NCBI RefSeq assembly: GCF_003841485.1
Contig: NZ_REFY01000004.1
Span: 124,001 to 188,000, forward strand
Direction of reading: 5' to 3'
Source: Natrarchaeobius halalkaliphilus
GTDB taxonomy: Archaea; Halobacteriota; Halobacteria; Halobacteriales; Natrialbaceae
Length of the DNA stretch: 64,000 bases
Shown: in pieces, positions 1 to 9,101 of the stretch
How the letters are laid out: the number at the start of each line of letters is the position of its first letter
Position numbering within the stretch: position 1 is the stretch's first letter
Translations under genes and position numbers: made by a program
The notes under the pieces: generated by a model
What the model saw: the letters and a program-made list of their open reading frames with translations, nothing else
What the model was told of the DNA's origin: nothing
Database searches by the model: none

Positions 1-1
1 C

Positions 2-1318
2 GAGCGAGCGATCGGTCCGATCCAGGACGGACAGGTGGCGACGGCTCCGATGGAGATCGACGTGCCCCGCGATATCGAACCCGGCGAACACACCGTCACC
101 GTCAGGGTTCGATACGCCTACACGAACCGCGTCTCCGGCGGCGACGTCCAGCGACTGACCAAAAGCGAGCGCCACAGCGTCACCGTGGTCGTTCCCGACG
201 AACCGCGCTTCGAGATCGACGACGTCGAGACGGACGTCGAGCCGGGCGGCAGCGGCGAGGCGACGATCGGCGTTCGAAACGTCGGCACCGAGACGGCCAC
301 CGATCTCAGGACCGCGATCTCGGGCGGGACCGGCATCTCGGTCGACGGCAGTACCGCGGAAGCGCCGGCCGAAGAGCTGCTGGGCGAGCTCGATCCGGGT
401 CGTTCGACCGAGTTCACCGTCGACGTCGCGATCGAGGAGTCCGTCAGCGCGGGCGAAAAGCCGCTCCAGCTCGAGTTCACCTACCGGGACGAATCCGGAA
501 TCGAACGCCAGGGCGAGACCGAAACGGCGAGCCTCGTCCCCGCGTCGGAGCAGTCGTTCTCGATTTCGGACCTCGAGGACACCCTCTCGGTCGGCTACGA
601 CGGGGAGGTCACCGGCGAGCTCACGAACGACGGACCCCGGGCGGTCGACGACGCCGTCCTGATCGTCGAGCCGATGAGCGACTCGCTGTACGTCGAGGAC
701 ACCCGATACGCCGTTCCCGAACTCGAGGCGGGCGAGTCGACGACGTTCCGGTATCCGACGGACGTCAGCGGACAGGCCGATCCGGGGCCGCGACAGCTTC
801 GCTTTACCGTCGAGTACACGAGCGGGGATCGCTCGACGCTCACCGATGGACCGATCTCCGAACGCGTCGTCGTCGACGACGAACGGGACGAGTTCTCCCT
901 CGAGACCGTCTCGGCGACGGTCGGTCAGGGCGAGACGAGCGATCTGGTCCTCGAGGTCACGAACGAGCGCCCGGAGACGCTCTCGAGCGTCGACGCGCGG
1001 TTGTACACCGATAGCCCGCTGGATACGACCAACGACGAGGCGTTCGTCCCCGAACTCGAGCCGGGCGAATCGGCCGAGATCCGCTTCGACGTGAGCGCAG
1101 CCGGCGATGCGTCGGCCGAACTCCACCCGGTCGAACTCGACTTCCAGTACGATACCGAACGCGGCGACACGGTCGTCTCGGACACCTATCTGCACCCGGT
1201 CGAAGTCGAGGCGGTCGAAGACGACGGCGGAACCAGTCTGGGTTCGATCCTGGTTCGAGGGATGGCCGTCCTCACGGTTGCCGGACTCGGAATCGGCTTC
1301 TGGTGGCGACGGCGGTAA
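2..1318 (+). CDS. COG1361-type surface/S-layer-like protein (5' end missing)
   Basis: The reading frame is open at the left edge of the window, so the true start lies upstream. The visible part (about 438 residues) consists of repeated beta-sandwich units of roughly 120-150 residues, each with the pattern 'ELEPGESAEIRF' or 'LDPGRSTEFTV' typical of NEW3/CARDB-like domains in archaeal COG1361 proteins. The C terminus has one hydrophobic helix followed by basic residues (GFWWRRR), so the protein is anchored in the membrane with its bulk outside the cell. The next gene, an MMPL exporter, starts 9 bp after the stop, and this pairing suggests one operon and a partner role for the exporter. The actual substrate cannot be inferred. 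The family call rests on domain pattern and context. Confidence 0.75.
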   Translation, partial: ERAIGPIQDGQVATAPMEIDVPRDIEPGEHTVTVRVRYAYTNRVSGGDVQRLTKSERHSVTVVVPDEPRFEIDDVETDVEPGGSGEATIGVRNVGTETATDLRTAISGGTGISVDGSTAEAPAEELLGELDPGRSTEFTVDVAIEESVSAGEKPLQLEFTYRDESGIERQGETETASLVPASEQSFSISDLEDTLSVGYDGEVTGELTNDGPRAVDDAVLIVEPMSDSLYVEDTRYAVPELEAGESTTFRYPTDVSGQADPGPRQLRFTVEYTSGDRSTLTDGPISERVVVDDERDEFSLETVSATVGQGETSDLVLEVTNERPETLSSVDARLYTDSPLDTTNDEAFVPELEPGESAEIRFDVSAAGDASAELHPVELDFQYDTERGDTVVSDTYLHPVEVEAVEDDGGTSLGSILVRGMAVLTVAGLGIGFWWRRR

Positions 1319-1327
1319 TCGGGATCG

Positions 1328-4072
1328 ATGACCGACTTCGATCGTTCAGACGGCGGCGAGGACAGCGACCCGAGAGCCGACGGTTCCGACGCGAGCATCC
1401 GAGCCAACGGCGTCGCCACGGCGTCCGACGGGGACGGCGAGATATCCCCGGATGGAACGGACGCGGACTCGAGCCGATCGAACGACGGATCGTCGTCCGA
1501 CGGCCGGTCCCGGTTGCCCGGTCTCGCGAGCGTCGGTACTGCCGTCTTCGATCGGATTGGCTCCTCGAGCGAGCCCGACGACGGTGGTCGCAAACAGGAT
1601 CCGTTCACCCGGCGGGTTAATCCGCTCATTACGAATCGGCCCTGGACGGTCGTCGTCGTCTTCCTCCTCCTGACGGGCGTTTTCCTGGGTGGTGCCGTCC
1701 TCGGCGGCGGCGGACAGGAGGCCGGTGCCGATCAGTTCACGGAGGACACCGAGGCCCAGCAGGCGTTCGACGACATGCAGGAGAACTTCGGTGACGACGG
1801 CCGTGAGAGCGGCGGAACCACCGCTCAGCTGTTCGTCGAGGACGAGCGCAACGTCCTCTCGAAGCCGAACCTGTTGCGCATGCTCGAGTTTCAGGATCGG
1901 ATCGAAACGAGGGACGACCTGCGGGTGTCCTCCTCGACGAGTCCGGCCTCGCTGACCGCCCAGCAGCTCGATCCGACCGCGGAGACGGCAGAAGAACAGT
2001 ATCGCGTCGTCGACCGCGCCAGCCAACGGGAGATCGACGCCGCGATCGCGGAGGCCGACGACGCGGCGGGACTTCCCGTGAGCACGGATTTCACTCGAGA
2101 GTCGGCGTCGGCGACCGTCGCACAGATCGCGGTCACCTACGACACCGCGCCGCGGTCGGATACGAGTGACAACGCCCACCTCCAGTTCGAAACGCAGGAC
2201 CTGGCGAACGAGATCGACGGCTTCGACACCGACGAGAACGTGGTCATCTTCGGCGATGCGATCCTCGACGAGGAGATCCTGCAGCTGCTTGGCGACACCG
2301 CGATCGTCGTCTTTCCCGCGGCGCTCGTCCTGATCATGATTTTCCTGACGATCGCCTACCGGGATCCGATCGATCTCGGGCTCGGGCTCGCCGCGCTCGT
2401 GATGACGCTGATCTGGACGTTCGGATTCATGGGCTTCGTCGGTATCCCGTTCTCGGACTCGCTGCTTACGGTCTTTCCGCTGTTGCTCGCCGTCGGCATC
2501 GACTTCGGGATTCACATCATCAACCGGTATCGGGAAGAACGGGAAACGGGTGCGGCGATCGGGGACGCGATGGGGATCACGACGGGACAGCTGACGACGG
2601 CCCTGTTGATCGTCACCATCACGACCGTCTTCAGCTTCGCCGCGAACGTCGTCAGCGAGATGACCCGCGACTTCGGGATCGTGGCCGCGTTCGGCATCAT
2701 CTTTACCTTCCTCATATTCGGCGTCTTCTTACCCGCCGGAAAGGTCGGATTCGATCGCCTCCGCGAGGGGACTCGGTTCCCGAAGTTCGGATCCAGGCCG
2801 CTCGGAAACGAGGAATCGGTCCTCGGCCGCATCCTTCCAGTCGGCGTCGAAATCGCCCGCGTCGCCCCCGTGATCTTTCTCGTCGCGATACTCGTCGGCG
2901 GTGCCAGCGTCGCTGCCTACGGCACGGGTGTCGACACCGAATTCGACGAGGAAGCGTTCTTCCCGGACGAGGATCGCATCGAGCAGTACGAGTCGCTCCC
3001 CGGTCCGCTCGCACCGGGTGAGTACACGTTCATGCAGGTTCTCGACTACATGGAAGAGGACTTCGAACAGGGGATGGACGGGACGGTGACGGTGTATATC
3101 GACGACCGAAATCTCCGATCCGACGGTTCACTTCGGGAGATCGATCGATCGCTCCAGAACCCGTCGGACGCCTTCGAGGCGGACGGAAGGCAGGCGGACG
3201 CCGACTCCATCCTCGGCGTGATCGAGTCCCAGAAGGCGGCCGACCCGCAGTTCGCGGGAACCGTCGAGCGATACGACTCGAGCGGCGACGGGATTCCGGA
3301 TCGGAACGTCGACGTCGTCTATGACGAACTGTTCGATTCCGACGCGGGCGACGAGGCTGCGGATCGACTGACGACCGACAGGAGCGCGTCGAGAATCGAC
3401 GTTCGGGTCGACGTCGACGCCGAACAGGACGAAGCGGTTCACGCCGCCAGAGAGCTCGCGGCGGACATCCGCCTGGACGCGACGGCGACGGGCCAACTCG
3501 TCATCTTCGAATCCGTCGTCGAAGAGATCTCCGACTCGGCGCTCAGGAGCCTCTTCGCCGCCTTCGTGCTCACGGCGATGTTCCTCGTCCTCTCGTACTG
3601 GTGGCTCGAGGGACGGGCAATTTACGGCGTGCTCAACCTCGTTCCCGTCTTGCTCTCCGTCGCGTTGCTCGCCGGATCGATGCGCTACTTCGGCGTTCCG
3701 CTCAGCCCGATCAACGCGCCGATCCTCTCGGTGTCGATCGGACTCGGCGTCGACTACACGGTTCACTTCATGCACCGCTTCGTCGACGAGTACGAGAGCG
3801 GCAAGGAGGTCCACGACGCGTTGCTCGTCACCGTCCGGGGAACCGGCGGCGCACTCACCGGGAGTATGCTCACGACGGTCTGCGGTCTCGGCGTGTTGTA
3901 TCTCGCGTTGATCCCGCTGATCATGGAGTTTGGCCTCTTGCTCGCCCTCGGGGTCTTTTACGCCTGGCTCTCCTCGATCCTCGTCCTCCCCTCGACGATC
4001 GTGGTCTGGGATCGCCTCGAGAACGGATACGAGCTACGCGACCGACTGCCGTGGGACGCAGACCGGTCGTAG
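1328..4072 (+). CDS. MMPL/RND-family transporter
   Basis: A 914-residue inner-membrane protein of the RND/MMPL superfamily. The first 90 residues are acidic and probably disordered. TM1 (around residues 98-118) is followed by a large extracellular loop, a block of five helices (about 320-470), a second helix-loop unit starting near 510 (APVIFLVAILVGG) and a second block of five helices (about 720-890). The duplicated 'GIDFGIHIINRYREE' and 'GLGVDYTVHFMHRF' segments are the hallmark helix-4-type motifs with an acidic residue for proton relay. It lies directly behind the COG1361-type surface protein and is probably co-transcribed with it. The exported substrate (lipid, pigment or other hydrophobic compound) is unknown. 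Confidence 0.88.
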   Translation: MTDFDRSDGGEDSDPRADGSDASIRANGVATASDGDGEISPDGTDADSSRSNDGSSSDGRSRLPGLASVGTAVFDRIGSSSEPDDGGRKQDPFTRRVNPLITNRPWTVVVVFLLLTGVFLGGAVLGGGGQEAGADQFTEDTEAQQAFDDMQENFGDDGRESGGTTAQLFVEDERNVLSKPNLLRMLEFQDRIETRDDLRVSSSTSPASLTAQQLDPTAETAEEQYRVVDRASQREIDAAIAEADDAAGLPVSTDFTRESASATVAQIAVTYDTAPRSDTSDNAHLQFETQDLANEIDGFDTDENVVIFGDAILDEEILQLLGDTAIVVFPAALVLIMIFLTIAYRDPIDLGLGLAALVMTLIWTFGFMGFVGIPFSDSLLTVFPLLLAVGIDFGIHIINRYREERETGAAIGDAMGITTGQLTTALLIVTITTVFSFAANVVSEMTRDFGIVAAFGIIFTFLIFGVFLPAGKVGFDRLREGTRFPKFGSRPLGNEESVLGRILPVGVEIARVAPVIFLVAILVGGASVAAYGTGVDTEFDEEAFFPDEDRIEQYESLPGPLAPGEYTFMQVLDYMEEDFEQGMDGTVTVYIDDRNLRSDGSLREIDRSLQNPSDAFEADGRQADADSILGVIESQKAADPQFAGTVERYDSSGDGIPDRNVDVVYDELFDSDAGDEAADRLTTDRSASRIDVRVDVDAEQDEAVHAARELAADIRLDATATGQLVIFESVVEEISDSALRSLFAAFVLTAMFLVLSYWWLEGRAIYGVLNLVPVLLSVALLAGSMRYFGVPLSPINAPILSVSIGLGVDYTVHFMHRFVDEYESGKEVHDALLVTVRGTGGALTGSMLTTVCGLGVLYLALIPLIMEFGLLLALGVFYAWLSSILVLPSTIVVWDRLENGYELRDRLPWDADRS

Positions 4073-4094
4073 CCGTCGACTCGTCCCGACGGGC

Positions 4095-4180
4095 TCATAC
4101 GGTTTGCTGTGACTTTTAACCGGAGCGACCGCGAGCCATCCTGCGGTCGCTCCGGTAACGACTCACAGTAGACCGTATCA
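4095..4180. repeat. Palindromic repeat element, copy 1 (TCA-flanked)
   Basis: A long hairpin-forming palindrome. The left end reads TCATACGG and the right end CCGTATCA, so the inverted arms TACGG...CCGTA are bracketed by a direct TCA repeat. The arms are about 36 nt each with a core CGGAGCGACCGC / GCGGTCGCTCCG and a loop of about 10 nt. It sits between two convergent genes and could work as a bidirectional terminator. Its right edge supplies the TGA stop codon of the VOC gene on the minus strand. Related copies lie near 22.1, 23.2, 24.0 and 30.8 kb. Confidence 0.85.
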
Positions 4181-4975
4181 GAACGGAAACAGCGAATCCG
4201 CGTCCGGATCGCGTTCTAACAGTTCGATCTCGTGGCCGTCCTGATCGGTCGTAAAGGCGTACATGTCGTCGTTGCTCCCTGGATCGCGATACTCCGGCGC
4301 GTCACGCTCCATCAGTCGCTCCCAGTCCTCCTCGAGGTCGTCGACGCGGACGCAGAGGTGTCCCCAGGCGTCGCCCGTCTCGTAGCTCCGGCCGTCGTAG
4401 TTGTAGGTCAACTCGACGGACATCGCCTCCTCGGCCGCGTCTCGAGGCTCGACGAAGTAGTTCGCGAAGCTGTCGGATTCCCAGCGACCGACCTCGTCGT
4501 ACTCGAACTTGCGCGTCCAGAAGCCGAGCGCCTCGTCGGCGTCCTCGACGCGGATCATGGTGTGATCGAGCGACCACAGCGCCCCCTCGTCGGGGTCGCG
4601 CTGGACGATTTCGATCTCGTGACCGTCGGGGTCTTTGACGAAGGCGTACCGACCGCCGCAGGACTCGGGGTCGCGATAGTCCTCGACGCCCTCGTCCATC
4701 AGCTGCTCGTAGTACGCCTCGAGTTCGCCCTCGGGAACGCGAACCGCGACGTGTCCCCAGGCGTCCCCGACCGCGAGTTCGTCGGTTCCCTCGTTGTGAG
4801 TCAACTCGAGCAGCGCGCCCTCCTCGTGCATCTCTTCGGGGCCGAGGTAGACGATGGTGAAGCCGTCGCCCTCGTGGCGGTCTTTCTCCTCGTACTCGAG
4901 GTGGCTCTCGTACCACTCGAGTGAGTCCTCGAGGTTCGAGACGCGGACCATGACGTGATCGAGCGTTCCGTCCAT
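4178..4975 (-). CDS. Two-domain VOC (glyoxalase/dioxygenase-fold) protein
   Basis: A 265-residue protein made of two vicinal-oxygen-chelate domains in tandem. Each begins with 'LDHVMVRVSNLEDSLEWY' or 'LDHTMIRVEDADEALGFW' and ends with 'DPDGHEIEIVQRDPD' or 'DQDGHEIELLERDPD'. The His of DH(V/T)M and the Glu of GHEIE are the usual metal ligands. I chose the start at 4975 because the VOC signature begins immediately (MDGTLDHVMV); an in-frame start 72 bp upstream would add an unrelated 24-residue leader. It resembles lactoylglutathione lyase-like proteins, but haloarchaea lack glutathione, so the substrate is open. Its TGA stop is formed by the edge of the palindromic element. Confidence 0.88.
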   Translation of the reverse strand: MDGTLDHVMVRVSNLEDSLEWYESHLEYEEKDRHEGDGFTIVYLGPEEMHEEGALLELTHNEGTDELAVGDAWGHVAVRVPEGELEAYYEQLMDEGVEDYRDPESCGGRYAFVKDPDGHEIEIVQRDPDEGALWSLDHTMIRVEDADEALGFWTRKFEYDEVGRWESDSFANYFVEPRDAAEEAMSVELTYNYDGRSYETGDAWGHLCVRVDDLEEDWERLMERDAPEYRDPGSNDDMYAFTTDQDGHEIELLERDPDADSLFPF

Positions 4976-5096
4976 GGGTGTGTCCACGAGAACTCGAATC
5001 AAAAGCGTGGCGGAGCCGGGTATCTCAACCTGAACCGGCCCGTCCAACTCGAGGCGCTCGACGGCTCCCGCGATATCGAACCGACGGTCGAGCCCG

Positions 5097-6125
5097 TCAG
5101 CGCGGCTCGAGTCCGACGCCCTCGGCCAGAAGTTCGTGCGAACGAAGCGCGTGATCGTGATCGGCGACGACGTGCTTGATCATCACTTCGTCGACGCCGA
5201 CGCGGCCGGCGAGTTGCTCGAGCAGCCCCGCGAGCGTGTCCGGGTCTCCGGAGATCGTCTGTGGCCACTCGTCGGGACCGAGCGTGGCGGGCGTCGGCTC
5301 GGGAACGCCGCCGAGTTCGTCGACGGCCTCCTCGACGGACGGAATGCCCTCGAGAGCGCCGCGTTGCAGTCGCCTGTAGAACGCCTCGGAAACCGCCCGT
5401 CGTCGCGCGGCCTCCTCGTCGGTCTCCGCACAGATCGCGTCTACCGCGATCATTCCGTGGGGTTCGTCGACGCTACCGGCCAGCTCCGTCGACCGGAACT
5501 GGTCGCGGTATTCCTCGAACGCGTTCGCGGCGAACTGCGGCCGGATAAACGCCGCGAAACAGTACCGCAAGCCGAGTTTGCCAGCGATCGCCGCGCTCGA
5601 CGGCCCCGATCCGAGCACCCACGGGACCGGCGCGGACTCGCTCGAGCGCGGGATCTCCAGGTCGCCGTAGTCGTGGCCGTCGGGGTAATCGTCGAAGAGG
5701 TGATTCACGACCGCCGTGATCTTCTCGGCGTGGTCCTCGTCGGGGTTCTGGACGTGACGCTCCGTCTCGAGGGCGCGGTCGGCGGCCGGCGACCCGTTCG
5801 CCCGGCCGAGCCCCGCGTCGATTCGACCCGGTGCGAGTGCGTCCAGCGCGCCGAACACCTCCGCGACCTTGAACGGGCTGTAGTGGTTGAGCAGTACCGC
5901 CCCCGAGCCGATCCGGATCGAGTCGGTTTCGGCGGCGAGGTGGCCGAGCAGTACCTCGGGCGTCGTTCCGGCGTTGATGTCCGCCGTGCCGTGGTGCTCG
6001 GCCACCCAGAATCGGGAGTAACCGAGGCGTTCGGCCTGTTGTGCGGACTCGACGGTGTTCGCGTAGGCATCGGCTGCGGTACCGTCGTCTGGAACCGGCG
6101 AGAGGTCGACAGCGGAGAGCTCCAT
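5097..6125 (-). CDS. LLM-class (luciferase-like) flavin/F420-dependent oxidoreductase
   Basis: A 342-residue TIM-barrel oxidoreductase of the bacterial luciferase superfamily. The N-terminal 'YSRFWVAEHHG' followed by 'IRIGSGAVLLNHYSPFKVAEVF' and 'PGRIDAGLGRANG' are characteristic of the MsnO8/YhbW-like LLM subgroup. Such enzymes use FMN or, in haloarchaea, often F420; the sequence does not decide which. The gene stands alone between the VOC gene and the DRG gene, all on the minus strand. The C terminus (EVMIKHVVADHDHALRSHELLAEG) is typical for the family, so the gene looks complete. Confidence 0.85.
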   Translation of the reverse strand: MELSAVDLSPVPDDGTAADAYANTVESAQQAERLGYSRFWVAEHHGTADINAGTTPEVLLGHLAAETDSIRIGSGAVLLNHYSPFKVAEVFGALDALAPGRIDAGLGRANGSPAADRALETERHVQNPDEDHAEKITAVVNHLFDDYPDGHDYGDLEIPRSSESAPVPWVLGSGPSSAAIAGKLGLRYCFAAFIRPQFAANAFEEYRDQFRSTELAGSVDEPHGMIAVDAICAETDEEAARRRAVSEAFYRRLQRGALEGIPSVEEAVDELGGVPEPTPATLGPDEWPQTISGDPDTLAGLLEQLAGRVGVDEVMIKHVVADHDHALRSHELLAEGVGLEPR

Positions 6126-6296
6126 ACACCCGGATTGGGGGACTCCAAGAGATAATGGTTTGGCTCTGCCGTCCGGGATGCCGGTTCGACTCCACTGGCG
6201 GGGACGACCGACCGACTCCGTCGTCGGCCACGGCGGATCGGCTAGGGGATCGATCGAGAGACCCGGATAAATCTAGCGGGGCCGGCCCGCCGGAGG

Positions 6297-7406
6297 TCAC
6301 CGACGGAGAATCAGCTTCAGCACGTCCTCGTCCTCGAGGACGTGATCGGTGCCGACCTGTTGTTCGTCGTGGGTCGCGCTGGGACCGGTGACGCGGGCGA
6401 AGCGAAACCGTTCTTCCATCTCGCCGCCGAGGTTCTCGATCGCCTCCCCGACGGTCGACCCCGTCTCGATGACGAGCGGTTCCTCCCAGTCGATCCCGCG
6501 GCTGGGTTTGTTCATGTACACCCGAATAAGCCCCAGATTCTCCCAGAGCCGATCTTTGAGCGCGTCGAGGCCGCGTTCTTTTTCGGCGCTGATGAACGTC
6601 ACCTCGTCGGGATCGAGGTCGCGGTCGCGCAGCTGGTCGTCGACCGTCTCCTTGTACTCCGGCTCGATCAGGTCGACTTTGTTGACGCAGGTGATCGAGG
6701 GGATGTACTCGCGATTTTCCATCAGGCCGTCGATCAGCCGGTCGATGGTCACCGTCTCCTGGAGGTTCAAAACGGCGTTGACGTAGCCGTGTTCGCGGAG
6801 CACGTCCGAAATCGTCTCCTCGTCTAGATCCTGATCGGCGCTCGAGGTGATCTTGATGCCGTCTTTGATCTTCGGCCGGACGGTAACCCGGGGCGGCTCG
6901 CGGTCGACGCGGATGTTGATGTCGTAGAGCTCCTCCTGGAGCCGGTCGTACTGGTCGATCTCGAACACCGAGAGGACGAAGACGATCAGGTCAGCGTTTC
7001 GGACGACTGCGAGGACCTGCTGGCCGTCGCCCCGGCCGCTGGCTGCGCCTTCGATCAGCCCGGGCACGTCGAGCATCTGAATGTTCGCCCCGCGGTGGCT
7101 GAGCATTCCGGGATTGACGTCGAGCGTCGTGAACTCGTAGGAGCCGATCTCGCTTTCGGCGTTGGTCAGCGAGTTCAACAGCGACGACTTTCCGACGCTC
7201 GGAAAGCCAACCAGCGCGACCGTCGCATCGCCGTGTTTCTCGACGGAGTAACCGCCTCCACCCCCCGACGAACTCTGGTTCTGGAGTTTCTCTTTTTTAT
7301 CCGCAAGCTTCGACTTCAGCCGGCCGATGTGGGCCTCCGTCGACTTGTTGTAGGGCGTGTTGGCGATTTCCTCCTCGATTGCATCGATCTCCTCCTCGAG
7401 CCCCAT
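6297..7406 (-). CDS. DRG-family OBG-type GTPase
   Basis: A 369-residue archaeal DRG (developmentally regulated GTP-binding) protein of the Obg family. The N-terminal helical hairpin (1-45) with 'EIANTPYNKSTEAHIGRLK' is diagnostic. It is followed by a short Gly-rich linker, the P loop GFPSVGKSS (67-75), the G3 element DVPG followed by LIEGA, the G4 element NKVD near residue 240, and a C-terminal TGS domain (about 290-369). DRG proteins associate with ribosomes and translation. Length and motif order are normal and I see no sign of damage. Confidence 0.95.
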   Translation of the reverse strand: MGLEEEIDAIEEEIANTPYNKSTEAHIGRLKSKLADKKEKLQNQSSSGGGGGYSVEKHGDATVALVGFPSVGKSSLLNSLTNAESEIGSYEFTTLDVNPGMLSHRGANIQMLDVPGLIEGAASGRGDGQQVLAVVRNADLIVFVLSVFEIDQYDRLQEELYDINIRVDREPPRVTVRPKIKDGIKITSSADQDLDEETISDVLREHGYVNAVLNLQETVTIDRLIDGLMENREYIPSITCVNKVDLIEPEYKETVDDQLRDRDLDPDEVTFISAEKERGLDALKDRLWENLGLIRVYMNKPSRGIDWEEPLVIETGSTVGEAIENLGGEMEERFRFARVTGPSATHDEQQVGTDHVLEDEDVLKLILRR

Positions 7407-7584
7407 TTGTCTGTATCCAGCCGTCCGCGCGGAAAAACACTTTCCATGCGACCCCGCGGCGACGCGAGTCGCAGGGGGAAACCCGAGCAGTAACGCCGCC
7501 TCGAGCGGGAGCGATCCGAGAATCGTCGGATGCCGCAGTCGGGAAGTCGCCCGGACTTATGTCGTCTCGGGACGACGACGGGGT

Positions 7585-7881
7585 ATGGAGATCGAGCTTC
7601 GGTTCTTCGCGACCTTTCGCGACGCCGTCGGGCAGAAGGAACGAACGGGAACGTTCGAGGACGGTGAGACCGTCGGGGACGTTCTCTCGAGTCTCGAATC
7701 GGAGTACGAGGGACTCGAGGGGCAGCTGATCGAGAACGGGGCGGTTCGGGATCAACTGAGCGTGTTGAAAAACGGTCGTGACGTGGTGCACATGGCGGGA
7801 ACCGAGACCACGCTCGAGGACGGCGACGTGCTGTCGGTGTTCCCACCGGTCGCGGGCGGCTGCGTTTCGAGAGGGATATAG
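7585..7881 (+). CDS. MoaD/SAMP-like ubiquitin-fold protein with C-terminal extension after GG
   Basis: A 98-residue beta-grasp protein of the archaeal MoaD/SAMP1 type, starting MEIELRFFATFRDAVGQK. In this family the protein ends in a diglycine that is adenylated by an E1-like enzyme, then used for sulfur transfer (molybdopterin synthesis) or protein conjugation. Here the expected end VFPPVAGG is followed by CVSRGI before the TAG stop. The codon right after the second Gly is TGC, one base from TGA, so a lost stop codon is possible. Without trimming by a JAMM-type protease the diglycine would be buried. The start is the ATG at 7585; a longer in-frame leader upstream has no family similarity. 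Confidence 0.85.
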   Translation: MEIELRFFATFRDAVGQKERTGTFEDGETVGDVLSSLESEYEGLEGQLIENGAVRDQLSVLKNGRDVVHMAGTETTLEDGDVLSVFPPVAGGCVSRGI

Positions 7882-7904
7882 GCGCTCTCGCCGTTCGAAC
7901 CGTC

Positions 7905-8729
7905 GTGGTCGAGAGAGACGGAACCGGACTCGACGAGGACGGAGGGGCGGAAGACGTCGGTCTCGGTAGAGACGATGAGACGGGCGATGGCGGTCCCGAG
8001 AAGCCGGACGCACACCGCGAGCAGCCGGTCGACGCGAACCGAGAGCCCGTCACGTTCGGTCTCGAGGGTCTTCGAACGGGGTTTTTGACGGCGACACCGG
8101 TCGCGCTCGGGGTCGGCGGATACGGGATCGCCTTCGGGGTGCTTGCCCACCAGGCCGGCCTGAGCGTGGCCGAGGCGGCACTGATGAGCGCGACCGTGCT
8201 CGCGGGAGCCTCGCAGATCGTCGCCGTCGAACTCTGGGCGGATCCGATTCCGGCCGCGACGATCGTGTTCACCGTCTTCGCGATCAACCTCCGGTACTCG
8301 TTGATGGGTGCCGCCTTGCAGCCGTGGTTTCAGCACCTCTCACCGAAGCAGATCTACGGGAGTCTGGTCGTCATGGCCGACGAAAACTGGGCGCTGACGA
8401 TGCGCGAGCTGGCCTCCGGGAGCGGACGGGGCGCGTTCCTTCTGGGAAGCGGGATCGCGATGTGGCTCTGTTGGGTCGCCTCGACGGTTCTCGGAACGAT
8501 CGCCGGTAGCGCCGTCGGCGATCCGGCCAGGTACGGCTTCGATTTCGTTCTCGCCGCCGTTTTCGTCGCGCTCGCGGTCGAACTCTGGGACGGACGGTCG
8601 TCGCTTCACCCCTGGCTCGTCGCGCTCGTCGTTTCCGTCCTCGCGGCCCAGACGATTCCTGGCCGGTGGTATATCCTGCTCGGTGGACTCGCCGCGGCCG
8701 CGCTCGAGGTGATCCGGTTTGACGGCTGA
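7905..8729 (+). CDS. azlC: AzlC-family branched-chain amino acid exporter subunit
   Basis: A 274-residue polytopic membrane protein of the AzlC family. The conserved 'GLRTGFLTATPVALGVGGYGIAFGVLAHQAGLS' region spans the first helix, followed by 'SATVLAGASQIVAVELW' and 'AINLRYSLMGAALQPW', all typical of AzlC. The first 45 residues are acidic and hydrophilic, and the GTG start is uncertain because of this. It overlaps the next gene (AzlD-like) by 11 bp, which fits translational coupling of the two subunits of one exporter. Confidence 0.85.
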   Translation: MVERDGTGLDEDGGAEDVGLGRDDETGDGGPEKPDAHREQPVDANREPVTFGLEGLRTGFLTATPVALGVGGYGIAFGVLAHQAGLSVAEAALMSATVLAGASQIVAVELWADPIPAATIVFTVFAINLRYSLMGAALQPWFQHLSPKQIYGSLVVMADENWALTMRELASGSGRGAFLLGSGIAMWLCWVASTVLGTIAGSAVGDPARYGFDFVLAAVFVALAVELWDGRSSLHPWLVALVVSVLAAQTIPGRWYILLGGLAAAALEVIRFDG

Positions 8730-9036
8730 GTCGCTGTCGCTCGATCCCGTCGTGGTCGGCGTCGTCCTGGCGATGGCCGTCGTCACGGCGGTGACGAAAG
8801 TCGGCGGAATCTGGCTCGTGCGCCGCGTCGAGGTGAGCGAGCGACTCGAGGCCGGACTGTCGGTGTTGCCGGGCGCGATCGTGATCGCGATCCTGGCCCC
8901 GGAACTCACGGCGGGAGGTCCCGCGGAGTGGGGGGCTGCCGGCGTCGTTCTGATCGTCATGTGGCGAACCGAGAGCATTCTGCTGGCGCTGTGTGCCGGC
9001 GTGCTCGGCGTGGTCCTCTTTCGAGCCGTCGTCTGA
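8719..9036 (+). CDS. azlD: AzlD-family small membrane subunit
   Basis: A 105-residue protein with three or four hydrophobic helices, matching the small AzlD subunit that partners AzlC. The pattern 'AVVTAVTKVGGIWLVRRVEVSERLEAGLSVLPGAIVIAILAPEL' corresponds to the AzlD core. The start is a TTG inside the last codons of azlC (11-bp overlap). No ATG lies upstream of the first helix in this frame, so the TTG is the best choice. Function is inferred from the pair. Confidence 0.8.
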   Translation: MTAESLSLDPVVVGVVLAMAVVTAVTKVGGIWLVRRVEVSERLEAGLSVLPGAIVIAILAPELTAGGPAEWGAAGVVLIVMWRTESILLALCAGVLGVVLFRAVV

Positions 9037-9101
9037 CCTGCGGCCGCGGTGTCGGTCTCGACCGAACGCGCTTTTATCGGTCCAGCGCCCGAACCGGGGG
9101 T

